64,000 nt of DNA. It comes from Kluyvera sp046569695. GTDB lineage: Bacteria > Pseudomonadota > Gammaproteobacteria > Enterobacterales > Enterobacteriaceae. The position numbers were made by a program, and so were the translations under genes. The stretch is taken from contig NZ_JBKHUI010000003.1 in the NCBI RefSeq assembly GCF_046569695.1, positions 248,001-312,000 of the forward strand. The letters run 5' to 3'. Shown one piece after another: positions 34,319-42,853 of the stretch. The notes under the pieces are model-generated. The model made no database searches. It was not told the origin of the DNA and was given only the letters and a program-made list of their open reading frames with translations. Numbering within the stretch: position 1 is the stretch's first letter; each line of letters begins with the position of its first letter.

Positions 34319-35338
34319 TTAGCTGCCGCTATGCTCATCCTTGCGTGCACGACCTAATAAGGTCAATGCTGCCTCGCGCGCGTTTTTTCCGCAATATAAT
34401 ACCTGATAAATTTCCTCGGTTATTGGCATTTCGACACCTACACGGTGCGCCAACTCGCGGACTTCTTTGGTATTACGGTAACCTTCGACCACCTGGCCAA
34501 TGCTGTCCTGCGCTTCCTGAACCTGTGCGCCTTTCCCCAGCGCCATACCGAAACGACGGTTGCGCGACTGGTTGTCAGTACAGGTCAACACGAGATCGCC
34601 GAGCCCCGCCATGCCCATAAAGGTCACCGGGTCAGCGCCCAGCGCCACGCCAAGGCGCGACATTTCGGTCAGGCCACGGGTGATCAGCGCCGTACGTGCG
34701 TTCGCGCCAAAGCCGATACCGTCGGAGATACCTGCGCCAATCGCAATCACGTTTTTCACCGCGCCGCCCAGCTGGACGCCGATGAAATCCGGGTTGCTGT
34801 AAACGCGGAAGCTCTTGCCGCAGTGCAGCAACTGCTGCAAATCGTCGGCAAAGACCGGGTCCGTTGCCGCCAGCGATATCGCCGTTGGCAAACCTGCCGC
34901 CAGTTCTTTGGCAAAGGTTGGGCCGGAAATCACCGCCAGTGGAATCTCGTCGCCCAGCGCTTCACGCGCCACGTCCTGCAGCAGGCGGCCGGTTTCAGCC
35001 TCCAGCCCTTTCGTCGCCCATAGCAGGCGAGCGTCAGGACGCAGAAGTGGTTTCATCTGGCGCAATACGTCGCCAAACACGTGGCTTGGCACCACCACCA
35101 GAATATCGCGGCTGGCGGCCAGCGCGGTCGCTAAGTCGCTTTCCAGGTGGAGGGTATCGGGGAACGGAACGTCGGGAAGGAATGCCGCATTGCAGCGATC
35201 GTGCTGTAAGGTCGCGACATGTTTGGGATCGTGGCCCCAGAGTACAACCTGGTGGCCGTTCCTTGCCACGGTGATGGCAAGAGCGGTGCCGTACGAGCCG
35301 GCACCGATCACAGTCATTGAAGCATTAAGTGCGTTCAT
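34319..35338 (-). CDS. gpsA: Glycerol-3-phosphate dehydrogenase [NAD(P)+]
   Basis: Reduces dihydroxyacetone phosphate to sn-glycerol 3-phosphate for phospholipid synthesis. 339 residues, cytoplasmic. The N-terminal Rossmann motif MTVIGAGSYGTALAI is followed by WATKGLE, SGPTFAKELA and the catalytic Lys region GGAVKNVIAIGAGI. Its ATG shares a base with the TGA of secB (TGATG), which indicates translational coupling. Confidence 0.97.
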   Translation of the reverse strand: MNALNASMTVIGAGSYGTALAITVARNGHQVVLWGHDPKHVATLQHDRCNAAFLPDVPFPDTLHLESDLATALAASRDILVVVPSHVFGDVLRQMKPLLRPDARLLWATKGLEAETGRLLQDVAREALGDEIPLAVISGPTFAKELAAGLPTAISLAATDPVFADDLQQLLHCGKSFRVYSNPDFIGVQLGGAVKNVIAIGAGISDGIGFGANARTALITRGLTEMSRLGVALGADPVTFMGMAGLGDLVLTCTDNQSRNRRFGMALGKGAQVQEAQDSIGQVVEGYRNTKEVRELAHRVGVEMPITEEIYQVLYCGKNAREAALTLLGRARKDEHSGS

Positions 35339-35805
35339 CAGGCATCCTGATGTTGTTCTGCACCTTCGCCAGCCTGCTGCTGCAGATAGTTCATGAACAG
35401 CGCATCAAAGTTAACCGGCGCAAGGTTCAGCTGTGGGAAAGTCCCACGGGAAACCAGGCTGGTGATACATTCACGCGCATACGGGAACAGGATATTCGGG
35501 CAGTATGCGCCCAGGCAATGAGCCATCTGAGTCCCTTCAATACCTTCGATGGAGAAGATACCCGCCTGCTGAGTTTCGCACAGGAACGCGGTTTCTTCGC
35601 CAAGGGTCGCCGTTACGGTGACACGCAGCACCACTTCATACACGCCTTCAGCCAGCTGGTTGGAAGCGGTATCAAGATCAAGTTTAACCTCTGGCTGCCA
35701 ATCTTTCTGGAAAACATGTGGTGCATTTGGTGCTTCGAAAGAAACATCTTTGGTGTAGATGCGCTGAATCTGGAAAGCCATTTCTGCGTTGTTTTGTTCT
35801 GACAT
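35338..35805 (-). CDS. secB: Export chaperone SecB
   Basis: Tetrameric cytoplasmic chaperone that keeps preproteins unfolded and hands them to SecA. 155 residues starting MSEQNNAEMAFQIQRIYTKD. Conserved FEAPNAPHVFQKDWQPEV and the C-terminal LAPVNFDALFMNYLQQQAGE that contacts SecA. A longer in-frame reading exists upstream but is not conserved. Placed between grxC and gpsA as in E. coli. Confidence 0.97.
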   Translation of the reverse strand: MSEQNNAEMAFQIQRIYTKDVSFEAPNAPHVFQKDWQPEVKLDLDTASNQLAEGVYEVVLRVTVTATLGEETAFLCETQQAGIFSIEGIEGTQMAHCLGAYCPNILFPYARECITSLVSRGTFPQLNLAPVNFDALFMNYLQQQAGEGAEQHQDA

Positions 35806-35889
35806 GTGTAAAAACCCTTTCGTGTTGTCCTTAAAAAAAGCGGTATGCCTCACGCCCGCCCAGGTCAGGCGTGAACGCCTCGCAAAGCA

Positions 35890-36141
35890 TTAGCGCAGCA
35901 GGGGATCGAGTCCACCACGCGCATCAAGCGCGTACAAGTCATCACAGCCGCCAATGTGCTGTGCATCAATAAAAATCTGCGGAACCGTGGTGCGGCCGCT
36001 GCGCTGAATCATCTCTTCGCGCTTTTCGGCATTACCGTCGATTGGCAGTTCCTGGAAGGCAACGCCTTTTTCAGACAGCAGCGCCTTCGCACGATGGCAA
36101 TAAGGACATGTCGCTTTGGTATAGATCTCAATCTTAGCCAT
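35890..36141 (-). CDS. grxC: Glutaredoxin 3
   Basis: Glutathione-dependent disulfide reductase, 83 residues. The thioredoxin fold has the dithiol active site CPYC (MAKIEIYTKATCPYCHRAK), the cis-Pro segment TTVPQIFID and the glutathione-binding GGCDDLYALD. Sits 84 bp before secB and 38 bp after yibN on the same strand. Confidence 0.96.
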   Translation of the reverse strand: MAKIEIYTKATCPYCHRAKALLSEKGVAFQELPIDGNAEKREEMIQRSGRTTVPQIFIDAQHIGGCDDLYALDARGGLDPLLR

Positions 36142-36179
36142 GACAGCTCTCCTGACTTTACCCGATGAATGAGCCGGAA

Positions 36180-36611
36180 TTATTTGCCGCGAACCAGAGG
36201 CAGGTTTTCACCGCTCCAGCCAGCGATACCTTCTTTCAGTACGAAGACTTTTTCAAAGCCGGCTTTCAGCAGTGCGTTAGCAGATTCAGTCGCCTGCATG
36301 CCCGAACCGTCGGCAACGATAACCGGCTTGTCTTTATGTTTTTCCAGCTCGCCAACGTTGTTGGCTTTGATTTCAGCCGGCAGCAGGTTCACAGAACCGG
36401 CGATGTGGCCTTTACGGAAATCGTCACGCTGACGCAGATCAACCACCACCGCGTCTTCTTTGTTAATCAGACGGGTCGCTTCACCACGGTTGATGACCTT
36501 AACTTTAGACATCAGCCCTTTAAAGGTGGTGACCAGTACGGCCGCCAGCAACGCGACCCACGCGATGCTCAGGACAGGGTGACGACCAACAAATTGCATA
36601 ATCTCTTGCAT
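36180..36611 (-). CDS. yibN: Rhodanese-like membrane protein YibN
   Basis: 143 residues. One N-terminal membrane helix (HPVLSIAWVALLAAVLVTTF) precedes a cytoplasmic rhodanese domain (VVVDLRQRDDFRKGHIAGSVNLLP ... FEKVFVLKEGIAGW). The loop where active rhodaneses carry the catalytic Cys reads VIVADGSGMQAT, with Asp in the Cys position, so sulfurtransferase activity is not expected. The E. coli protein likewise has Asp there, but keeps a Cys four residues on that is absent here. First gene of the secB cluster, divergent from gpmM. Confidence 0.92.
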   Translation of the reverse strand: MQEIMQFVGRHPVLSIAWVALLAAVLVTTFKGLMSKVKVINRGEATRLINKEDAVVVDLRQRDDFRKGHIAGSVNLLPAEIKANNVGELEKHKDKPVIVADGSGMQATESANALLKAGFEKVFVLKEGIAGWSGENLPLVRGK

Positions 36612-36859
36612 GGGGGGTAACAGCTCCCGACGTGTAATGTTTAAAAACCAGGGATGGAGTATACCTGCGGCGTGGCGCAAATACAGCCAGCGCGCGCGAT
36701 GTAATGAGTTTTCTGCGGAGTGCTACGGAAAAAAGGGAAGAATTGTGCGTTTTTCAACGCGCATCTCCCCGCTTTCTTTGATCTCTCGTTGTTATTTTAT
36801 CGATTCAGCTGTAGTAAAATTACGCAAATTTTCTGTCTTTAGAGCATGAGGTTGTCGCA

Positions 36860-38407
36860 ATGTCGGTTACTAAAAAACCTATGGTACTGGTGATTCTGGA
36901 TGGCTACGGCTACCGCGAAGAGCATCAGGATAACGCTATCTACAGCGCTAAAACTCCGGTTATGGACGCGCTGTGGGCAAAACGTCCGCATACCCTGATC
37001 CACGCTTCTGGCCTGGAAGTCGGTCTGCCAGACGGTCAGATGGGTAACTCTGAAGTCGGTCACGTGAACCTGGGTGCAGGTCGCATCGTGTATCAGGACC
37101 TGACCCGTCTTGACGTTGAAATCAAAGAGCGCACTTTCTTCGCGAACCCGGTGCTGTCCGGCGCGGTGGATAAAGCAGTTGCTGCGGGCAAAGCGGTACA
37201 CATCATGGGCCTGCTGTCCGCCGGTGGCGTACACAGCCATGAAGACCACATCATGGCGATGGTCGAACTGGCCGCTGAACGTGGCGCAGAAAAAATCTAC
37301 CTGCACGCGTTCCTCGACGGTCGCGACACCCCACCGCGCAGCGCGAACGGCTCTCTGCAGAAGTTTGAAGAGAAATTTGCCGCACTGGGCAAAGGCCGCG
37401 TTGCCTCCATCATCGGCCGTTACTATGCAATGGACCGTGACAACCGTTGGGATCGCGTTGAACAAGCTTACAACCTGCTGGTTGAAGCCAAAGGCGAATT
37501 CCAGGCTGACACCGCGGTTGCCGCGCTGGAAGCAGCCTACGCTCGCGATGAAAACGACGAGTTCGTGAAAGCGACCGTTATCCGCGCAGCCGGCCAGGCC
37601 GATGCCGCAATGGAAAATGGCGATGCGCTGATCTTCATGAACTTCCGTGCTGACCGTGCGCGTGAAATCACCCGCGCGTTCGTGAACGCCGACTTCGACG
37701 GCTTCAAACGCAACAAAGAAGTGAAGCTGGGCGACTTCATCATGCTGACCGAGTACGCTGCAGACATCAAAGCCCCTTGCGCTTACCCACCAGCCTCCCT
37801 GGAAAACACCTTCGGTGAGTGGATGGCGAAGCATGAGAAAACTCAGCTGCGTATCTCCGAAACTGAGAAATACGCTCACGTCACCTTCTTCTTCAACGGC
37901 GGCGTAGAAGACCCGTTCAAAGGCGAAGATCGCATCCTGATCAACTCCCCGAAAGTGGCAACCTACGACCTGCAGCCGGAAATGAGCTCCGCTGAGCTGA
38001 CCGAGAAGCTGGTTGCGGCTATCGAAAGCGGTAAATACGACACCATCATCTGTAACTACCCGAACGGCGATATGGTTGGCCATACCGGCGTGATGGAAGC
38101 CGCAGTGAAAGCAGTTGAAGCGCTGGATCACTGCCTGGATGAAGTCACCCGCGCCGTCGAGAAAGTGGGCGGCCAGCTGCTGGTTACCGCTGACCACGGC
38201 AACGCTGAGCAGATGCGTGACCCGGCTACCGGCCAGGCCCACACCGCACACACCAGCCTGCCAGTCCCGCTGATCTACGTTGGTGATAAATCCGTGAAAG
38301 CGGTGGAAGGCGGTAAGCTCTCCGATATCGCGCCAACCATGCTGACGCTGATGGGGATGGAAATCCCGCAACAGATGACTGGTAAGCCGCTGTTCATCGT
38401 GGAATAA
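36860..38407 (+). CDS. gpmM: 2,3-bisphosphoglycerate-independent phosphoglycerate mutase
   Basis: Interconverts 3- and 2-phosphoglycerate in glycolysis using two Mn2+ ions. 515 residues, alkaline-phosphatase-like fold with an inserted phosphotransfer domain. VLVILDGYGYRE supplies metal ligands, S64 in DGQMGNSEVGHVN is the phosphorylated nucleophile, and NYPNGDMVGHTG and TADHGNAEQM complete the metal site. Highly biased, abundant-protein-like codon use. First gene of gpmM-envC-yibQ. Confidence 0.97.
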   Translation: MSVTKKPMVLVILDGYGYREEHQDNAIYSAKTPVMDALWAKRPHTLIHASGLEVGLPDGQMGNSEVGHVNLGAGRIVYQDLTRLDVEIKERTFFANPVLSGAVDKAVAAGKAVHIMGLLSAGGVHSHEDHIMAMVELAAERGAEKIYLHAFLDGRDTPPRSANGSLQKFEEKFAALGKGRVASIIGRYYAMDRDNRWDRVEQAYNLLVEAKGEFQADTAVAALEAAYARDENDEFVKATVIRAAGQADAAMENGDALIFMNFRADRAREITRAFVNADFDGFKRNKEVKLGDFIMLTEYAADIKAPCAYPPASLENTFGEWMAKHEKTQLRISETEKYAHVTFFFNGGVEDPFKGEDRILINSPKVATYDLQPEMSSAELTEKLVAAIESGKYDTIICNYPNGDMVGHTGVMEAAVKAVEALDHCLDEVTRAVEKVGGQLLVTADHGNAEQMRDPATGQAHTAHTSLPVPLIYVGDKSVKAVEGGKLSDIAPTMLTLMGMEIPQQMTGKPLFIVE

Positions 38408-38416
38408 TCCTTCCCC

Positions 38417-39688
38417 ATGAGGGGAAAGGCGATTTATTCCATTAAATGGGCCGAGGCGACGCTTCGGTCCACGTTCTACGCCAGCGCGCTCAGCGCTGGC
38501 GTATTGCTGTGCGCTGCGCCCGCCCATGCGGACGATCGCTCACAGCTCCAGTCTATTCAGGCCGATATCGCCGCCAAAGAGCGCGCGGTACGCCAACAGC
38601 AACAGCAGCGCTCCACCCTTCTTGCTCAGCTTAAAGCGCAGGAACAGGCCATTGCCGCTGCCGCGCGCCAGCTGCGCGAAACGCAAAACTCGCTGGCACA
38701 GCTCAACGCGCAGATTGCCGAGATGAACGCCTCCATCGCCAGGCTGGAAAAACAGCGTGCGGCGCAGGAGCGGAATCTGGCCGCACAGCTTGATGCGGCA
38801 TTCCGTCAGGGCGAGCATACGGGTATTCAGCTTATCCTCAGCGGTGAAGAGAGCCAGCGCGGGCAGCGCCTGCAGGCCTACTTTGGCTACCTGAACCAGG
38901 CGCGCCAGGAGACTATCGCCGATCTTAAGCAGACCCGCGAAGAAGTCGCCGCACAGAAAACCGAGCTGGAAGAGAAACAGAGCGAACAGCAAACGCTGCT
39001 GTACGAGCAAAAGGCCCAGCAGGCCAAACTCGAAGCGGCGCGTAATGAACGCCAGAAAACCATTTCCGGGCTCGAATCCTCTATCCAGGCGGGTCAGCAG
39101 CAGCTCGGTGAAATGCGCGCTAACGAATCCCGTCTGCGTAGCAGCATTGCCCGCGCGGAAGCCGCCGCCAAAGCCCGCGCCGAACGTGAAGCGCGTGAAG
39201 CCGAGGCCGTGCGCAACCGTCAGCAGGAAGCCACCCGTAAAGGCACCACCTACAAACCTTCCGAAAGTGAACGCTCGCTGATGGCCCGTACCGGCGGCCT
39301 GGGTGCGCCACGCGGCCAGGCCTATTGGCCGGTTCGTGGGACCACGTTGCACCGTTATGGCGAACAGCTGCAAGGTGAACTACGTTGGAAGGGGATGGTT
39401 ATCAGCGCCTCGGAAGGCACCGAAGTGAAAGCCATCGCCGATGGGCGCGTCATTCTTGCCGACTGGCTCCAGGGCTACGGTCTTGTGGTTGTGGTCGAGC
39501 ACGGTAAAGGCGATATGAGCCTGTACGGTTATAACCAAAGCGCGCTGGTCAGCGTTGGCACACAGGTCCGTGCCGGCCAGCCTATCGCTCTGGTGGGCAA
39601 CAGTGGCGGTCAAGGCAGACCGTCGCTCTATTTCGAAATTCGCCGTCAGGGTCAGGCGGTCAATCCACTGCCGTGGTTGGGAAGATAA
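38417..39688 (+). CDS. envC: Murein hydrolase activator EnvC
   Basis: Periplasmic activator of amidases AmiA and AmiB at the division septum, recruited by FtsEX. 423 residues. After an export signal (ASALSAGVLLCAAPAHA) comes a long Gln/Ala/Glu-rich coiled coil (about 40-285, starting QLQSIQADIAAKERAVRQQQ) and a C-terminal degenerate LytM/M23 domain (GLGAPRGQAYWPVRG ... SLYFEIRRQGQAVNPLPWLGR) without the full zinc-ligand set. Start only 9 bp after gpmM. Confidence 0.96.
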   Translation: MRGKAIYSIKWAEATLRSTFYASALSAGVLLCAAPAHADDRSQLQSIQADIAAKERAVRQQQQQRSTLLAQLKAQEQAIAAAARQLRETQNSLAQLNAQIAEMNASIARLEKQRAAQERNLAAQLDAAFRQGEHTGIQLILSGEESQRGQRLQAYFGYLNQARQETIADLKQTREEVAAQKTELEEKQSEQQTLLYEQKAQQAKLEAARNERQKTISGLESSIQAGQQQLGEMRANESRLRSSIARAEAAAKARAEREAREAEAVRNRQQEATRKGTTYKPSESERSLMARTGGLGAPRGQAYWPVRGTTLHRYGEQLQGELRWKGMVISASEGTEVKAIADGRVILADWLQGYGLVVVVEHGKGDMSLYGYNQSALVSVGTQVRAGQPIALVGNSGGQGRPSLYFEIRRQGQAVNPLPWLGR

Positions 39689-39691
39689 GTT

Positions 39692-40627
39692 TTGCTTCAA
39701 TTTCGCAGGGTAGTTCTGCTCAGTGCGCTGGCATTAGCCGCACCGAGTTACGCCGGTAAATTATCAATCGTTATCGATGACTTTGGTTATCGTCCACAGA
39801 CGGAAAATCAGGTACTGGCGATGCCATCCACCATTTCCGTCGCCGTGTTACCTAACGCTCCTCACGCACGTGAAATGGCCACCAAAGCCCACAACGGCGG
39901 GCACGAGGTGCTGATTCACCTGCCGATGGCGCCGCTCAGCAAGCAACCGCTGGAGAAAGACACCCTTCGCCCGGATATGAGCAGCGATGAGATCGAGCGG
40001 ATTATTCGTGAAGCCGTGGATAAGGTGCCGTACGCCGTCGGGCTGAATAACCATATGGGCAGTGCGATGACCTCCAGCCTGTTCGGGATGCAGAAGGTGA
40101 TGCAGGCGCTTAGCCGCTACAACCTCTATTTCCTCGACAGCATGACCATCGGCAACAGCCAGGCCATGCGCGCCGCCAATGGTACCGGCGTGAAGGTGAT
40201 TAAGCGTCGGGTTTTCCTCGACGATACGCAGAACGAAGCGGATATCCGCGTGCAGTTTAATCGGGCTATCGATTTAGCGCGCCGTAACGGTTCGGCTATC
40301 GCCATTGGTCACCCGCACCCGACCACCGTCCGCGTTCTGCAACAGATGGTCTACAACCTGCCGTCGGATATCACCCTGGTGCGTCCGAGCAGCCTGCTCA
40401 ATGAGCCGCAGATTGATACTTCAAAGCCTAACAACAGCCTGCCGCCTCAAAGCCAACCCACCGCACCGCGCAATCCGTTCCGCGGCGTAACGCTCTGCAA
40501 GCCGAAAAAACCGCTGGAGCCGGTGTACGCCAGCCGTTTCTTCAACGTGTTAAGCGAGAGCATCACCCACAGCACGCTGGTGCAGTATATACAGCTGCAG
40601 TGGCAGGGGTGGCGACAGAGCAGTTAG
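39692..40627 (+). CDS. yibQ: Divergent polysaccharide deacetylase family protein YibQ
   Basis: 311 residues with an N-terminal signal (LSALALAAPSYA). The domain is DUF610/divergent polysaccharide deacetylase: KLSIVIDDFGYR at the start of the mature protein, GHEVLIHLPMAPLSKQPLEKDTLR, VGLNNHMGSAMTS and IAIGHPHPTTV keep the metal-type Asp/His positions. Substrate unknown. The start is a TTG only 3 bp after envC; no ATG gives a complete signal peptide. The end overlaps waaH by 4 bp, convergent. Confidence 0.88.
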   Translation: MLQFRRVVLLSALALAAPSYAGKLSIVIDDFGYRPQTENQVLAMPSTISVAVLPNAPHAREMATKAHNGGHEVLIHLPMAPLSKQPLEKDTLRPDMSSDEIERIIREAVDKVPYAVGLNNHMGSAMTSSLFGMQKVMQALSRYNLYFLDSMTIGNSQAMRAANGTGVKVIKRRVFLDDTQNEADIRVQFNRAIDLARRNGSAIAIGHPHPTTVRVLQQMVYNLPSDITLVRPSSLLNEPQIDTSKPNNSLPPQSQPTAPRNPFRGVTLCKPKKPLEPVYASRFFNVLSESITHSTLVQYIQLQWQGWRQSS

Positions 40628-41661
40628 TCTTTCAGACCCAAGGTTAAATGGGCCAGGCGGCGAGGCGTGAGTGACTTATCGCGCCACTGACCAAAGCGGA
40701 TGGCCCACAGCATCACCTGATACGCCAGCTTCACGCTGCAAATGTTGCTCACCATCCGTTTAAACATCCCCGAAACATCCACCTCGGCAATCATTCGCTC
40801 GCGAATTTTCTGGTCCGGCTCTTTGCGAATGCAGTGGCAGACGCGCAGCGCTTCGTAGATAACCTGTTGTTTAAACTCCGGATATATTGGAATACGCCCG
40901 GCGTAGTCGTGGTTCATCTTGTCGAGCAGGCGGGTAATTTTGATGTAATGACGCTGGTAGTCCAGGTTCTTCAGACCGGTACGTGGCAGGCGACTAATGG
41001 AAGCGTCATGAAGAAAATATTTGTACAGCGGCACTTCCGTGTAACGCGCACGTTTGGCGTTAAACATGAATTCGGTAGTCCAGATTATATCCTGGTGGTG
41101 TAGACCCGAAATAAACGAGAGGCCTGCATCTCTAATGGTTTGATGGCGGTAAACACCCATCCACACCACATGGCGCCAGCGACGGCTCGCGAGCCCTTTA
41201 CGCAGCCAATCCGGCCCGGTCATGACTTCGGTCGAGCGAATGCGATCGGTAGGAATCGATGCCCAGGTTTTGCCCGTTTCGGCAATACACCAGTCAGCGT
41301 TGCACTGCGCCACGTCCAGATTGTCCTTGAGCGCCATATTCATCAGCGTTTCGTACATTTCCGGATAGGCAATGTCATCACCGTCAACGTAGGCAATGTA
41401 CTCACCCTTTGCGACTTTCATCCCGGTATTTCGCGCCGCAGAAACGCCACCGTTACGCTGATGCAGCAGGTGAACGTGCGGATAGCGATCCGCATAGGAT
41501 TGGGCGAGTTCTGCCGAGTTATCCGTCGAACCATCGTTAACGATGATTATCTCGATATTCTCCCAGGTTTGCGCGATCAGCGAATCCATACAGGCGATAA
41601 ACGGCTCACCGGTGTTGTAAAGCGGCATTATGACGCTCAGGAGACCGGGGGTGTAGGTCAT
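40624..41661 (-). CDS. waaH: LPS core glycosyltransferase WaaH (YibD), GT2
   Basis: Adds glucuronic acid to heptose III of the LPS core under phosphate limitation in E. coli (PhoB-controlled). 345 residues, inverting GT-A family 2: SVIMPLYNTGEPFIACMDSL, IIIVNDGSTDNS, VSAARNTGMKVAKGEYIAYVDGDD with the DxD-like motif. Matches E. coli YibD in length and along its sequence. A Pho box was not identified upstream. It lies alone between yibQ and tdh, as in E. coli. Confidence 0.9.
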   Translation of the reverse strand: MTYTPGLLSVIMPLYNTGEPFIACMDSLIAQTWENIEIIIVNDGSTDNSAELAQSYADRYPHVHLLHQRNGGVSAARNTGMKVAKGEYIAYVDGDDIAYPEMYETLMNMALKDNLDVAQCNADWCIAETGKTWASIPTDRIRSTEVMTGPDWLRKGLASRRWRHVVWMGVYRHQTIRDAGLSFISGLHHQDIIWTTEFMFNAKRARYTEVPLYKYFLHDASISRLPRTGLKNLDYQRHYIKITRLLDKMNHDYAGRIPIYPEFKQQVIYEALRVCHCIRKEPDQKIRERMIAEVDVSGMFKRMVSNICSVKLAYQVMLWAIRFGQWRDKSLTPRRLAHLTLGLKD

Positions 41662-41757
41662 ATAGAATCCTGCCAGACAGTGTAATTAACGGCAATATTT
41701 AACATATTAGACGGCAAAAAGTCAGAGAAAGTGTTGCACTCTATGCTGTGTTAGGGC

Positions 41758-41800
41758 AAAAAAAATCCCCGGATATTTAACGCTAATAAATACCCGGGGA
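41758..41800 (-). terminator. Terminator of kbl-tdh
   Basis: On the minus strand TCCCCGG and CCGGGGA pair, extended by TATTTA/TAAATA with one bulged base, and are followed by T8, about 20 bp after the tdh stop. Confidence 0.88.
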
Positions 41801-41818
41801 CAACTTTTGTGAAGGCGA

Positions 41819-42844
41819 TTAATCCCAGCTCAGAATCACTTTACCTGACTGACCTGAGCGCATAGCGTCGAAGCCTTTCTGGAAATCGTCAATGCCGAAA
41901 CGGTGGGTAATGATCGGAGACAGGTCCAGACCAGACTGGAGCAACGCCGCCATTTTGTACCAGGTTTCAAACATTTCTCGACCGTAGATACCTTTAATAA
42001 ACAGACCTTTAAAGATAACCTTGGTCCAGTCGATAGACATATCAGATGGTGGAATCCCCAGCATCGCGATACGCCCACCATGATTCATGGTGTCGAGCAT
42101 CGAACGGAACGCCGGCGGTGCTCCGGACATCTCCAGGCCGACATCGAAGCCTTCGGTCATGCCCAGCTCAGCCATTACGTCATTCAGATTCTCTTTGGAG
42201 ACGTTGACCGCACGGGTGACGCCCATTTTGCGCGCCAGATCCAGACGGTATTCGTTCACGTCGGTGATCACCACGTTACGCGCGCCCACGTGCTTCGCCA
42301 CTGCCGCCGCCATCACGCCAATTGGGCCTGCGCCAGAGACCAGCACATCTTCGCCCACCAGGTCGAAGGAGAGCGCCGTGTGTACCGCATTGCCGAACGG
42401 GTCGAAGATGGACGCCAGATCGTCAGAGATATTGTCCGGGATTTTGAAGGCGTTAAACGCCGGGATCACCAGATATTCTGCGAAACAGCCAGGACGGTTT
42501 ACGCCCACGCCAATGGTGTTGCGGCACAGGTGCGTACGACCAGCGCGGCAGTTACGGCAGTGACCGCAGGTGATATGACCTTCGCCGGAGACGCGGTCGC
42601 CGACCTTAAAGCCACGCACTTCCTGACCCATACCCACGACCTCACCAACATACTCGTGGCCCACCACCATCGGCACCGGAATAGTCTTCTGCGACCATTC
42701 ATCCCAGTTATAAATATGCACGTCGGTGCCGCAAATGGCGGTTTTGCGAATCTTAATCAGCAGGTCGTTATGGCCGAGTTCCGGTTCAGGAACGTCGGTC
42801 ATCCAGATCCCTTCTTCCGCTTTCAGTTTGGATAACGCTTTCAT
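41819..42844 (-). CDS. tdh: L-threonine 3-dehydrogenase
   Basis: Oxidises L-threonine to 2-amino-3-ketobutyrate with NAD+. 341 residues, zinc medium-chain dehydrogenase. Catalytic zinc site with Cys38 (TAICGTDVHIY) and GHEYVGEV; the structural zinc cluster is CGHCRNCRAGRTHLC; the Rossmann motif is VSGAGPIGVMAAAVAKHVGA. Second gene of kbl-tdh, 9 bp after kbl, as in E. coli. Confidence 0.97.
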   Translation of the reverse strand: MKALSKLKAEEGIWMTDVPEPELGHNDLLIKIRKTAICGTDVHIYNWDEWSQKTIPVPMVVGHEYVGEVVGMGQEVRGFKVGDRVSGEGHITCGHCRNCRAGRTHLCRNTIGVGVNRPGCFAEYLVIPAFNAFKIPDNISDDLASIFDPFGNAVHTALSFDLVGEDVLVSGAGPIGVMAAAVAKHVGARNVVITDVNEYRLDLARKMGVTRAVNVSKENLNDVMAELGMTEGFDVGLEMSGAPPAFRSMLDTMNHGGRIAMLGIPPSDMSIDWTKVIFKGLFIKGIYGREMFETWYKMAALLQSGLDLSPIITHRFGIDDFQKGFDAMRSGQSGKVILSWD

Positions 42845-42853
42845 CTCACACCC

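Noticed and set aside
36839..38527. 562-codon open frame on the minus strand over gpmM
   Set aside because: It is the mirror of gpmM, a highly expressed gene with strong codon bias that leaves few stops in the antisense frame. No ribosome site or family resemblance.
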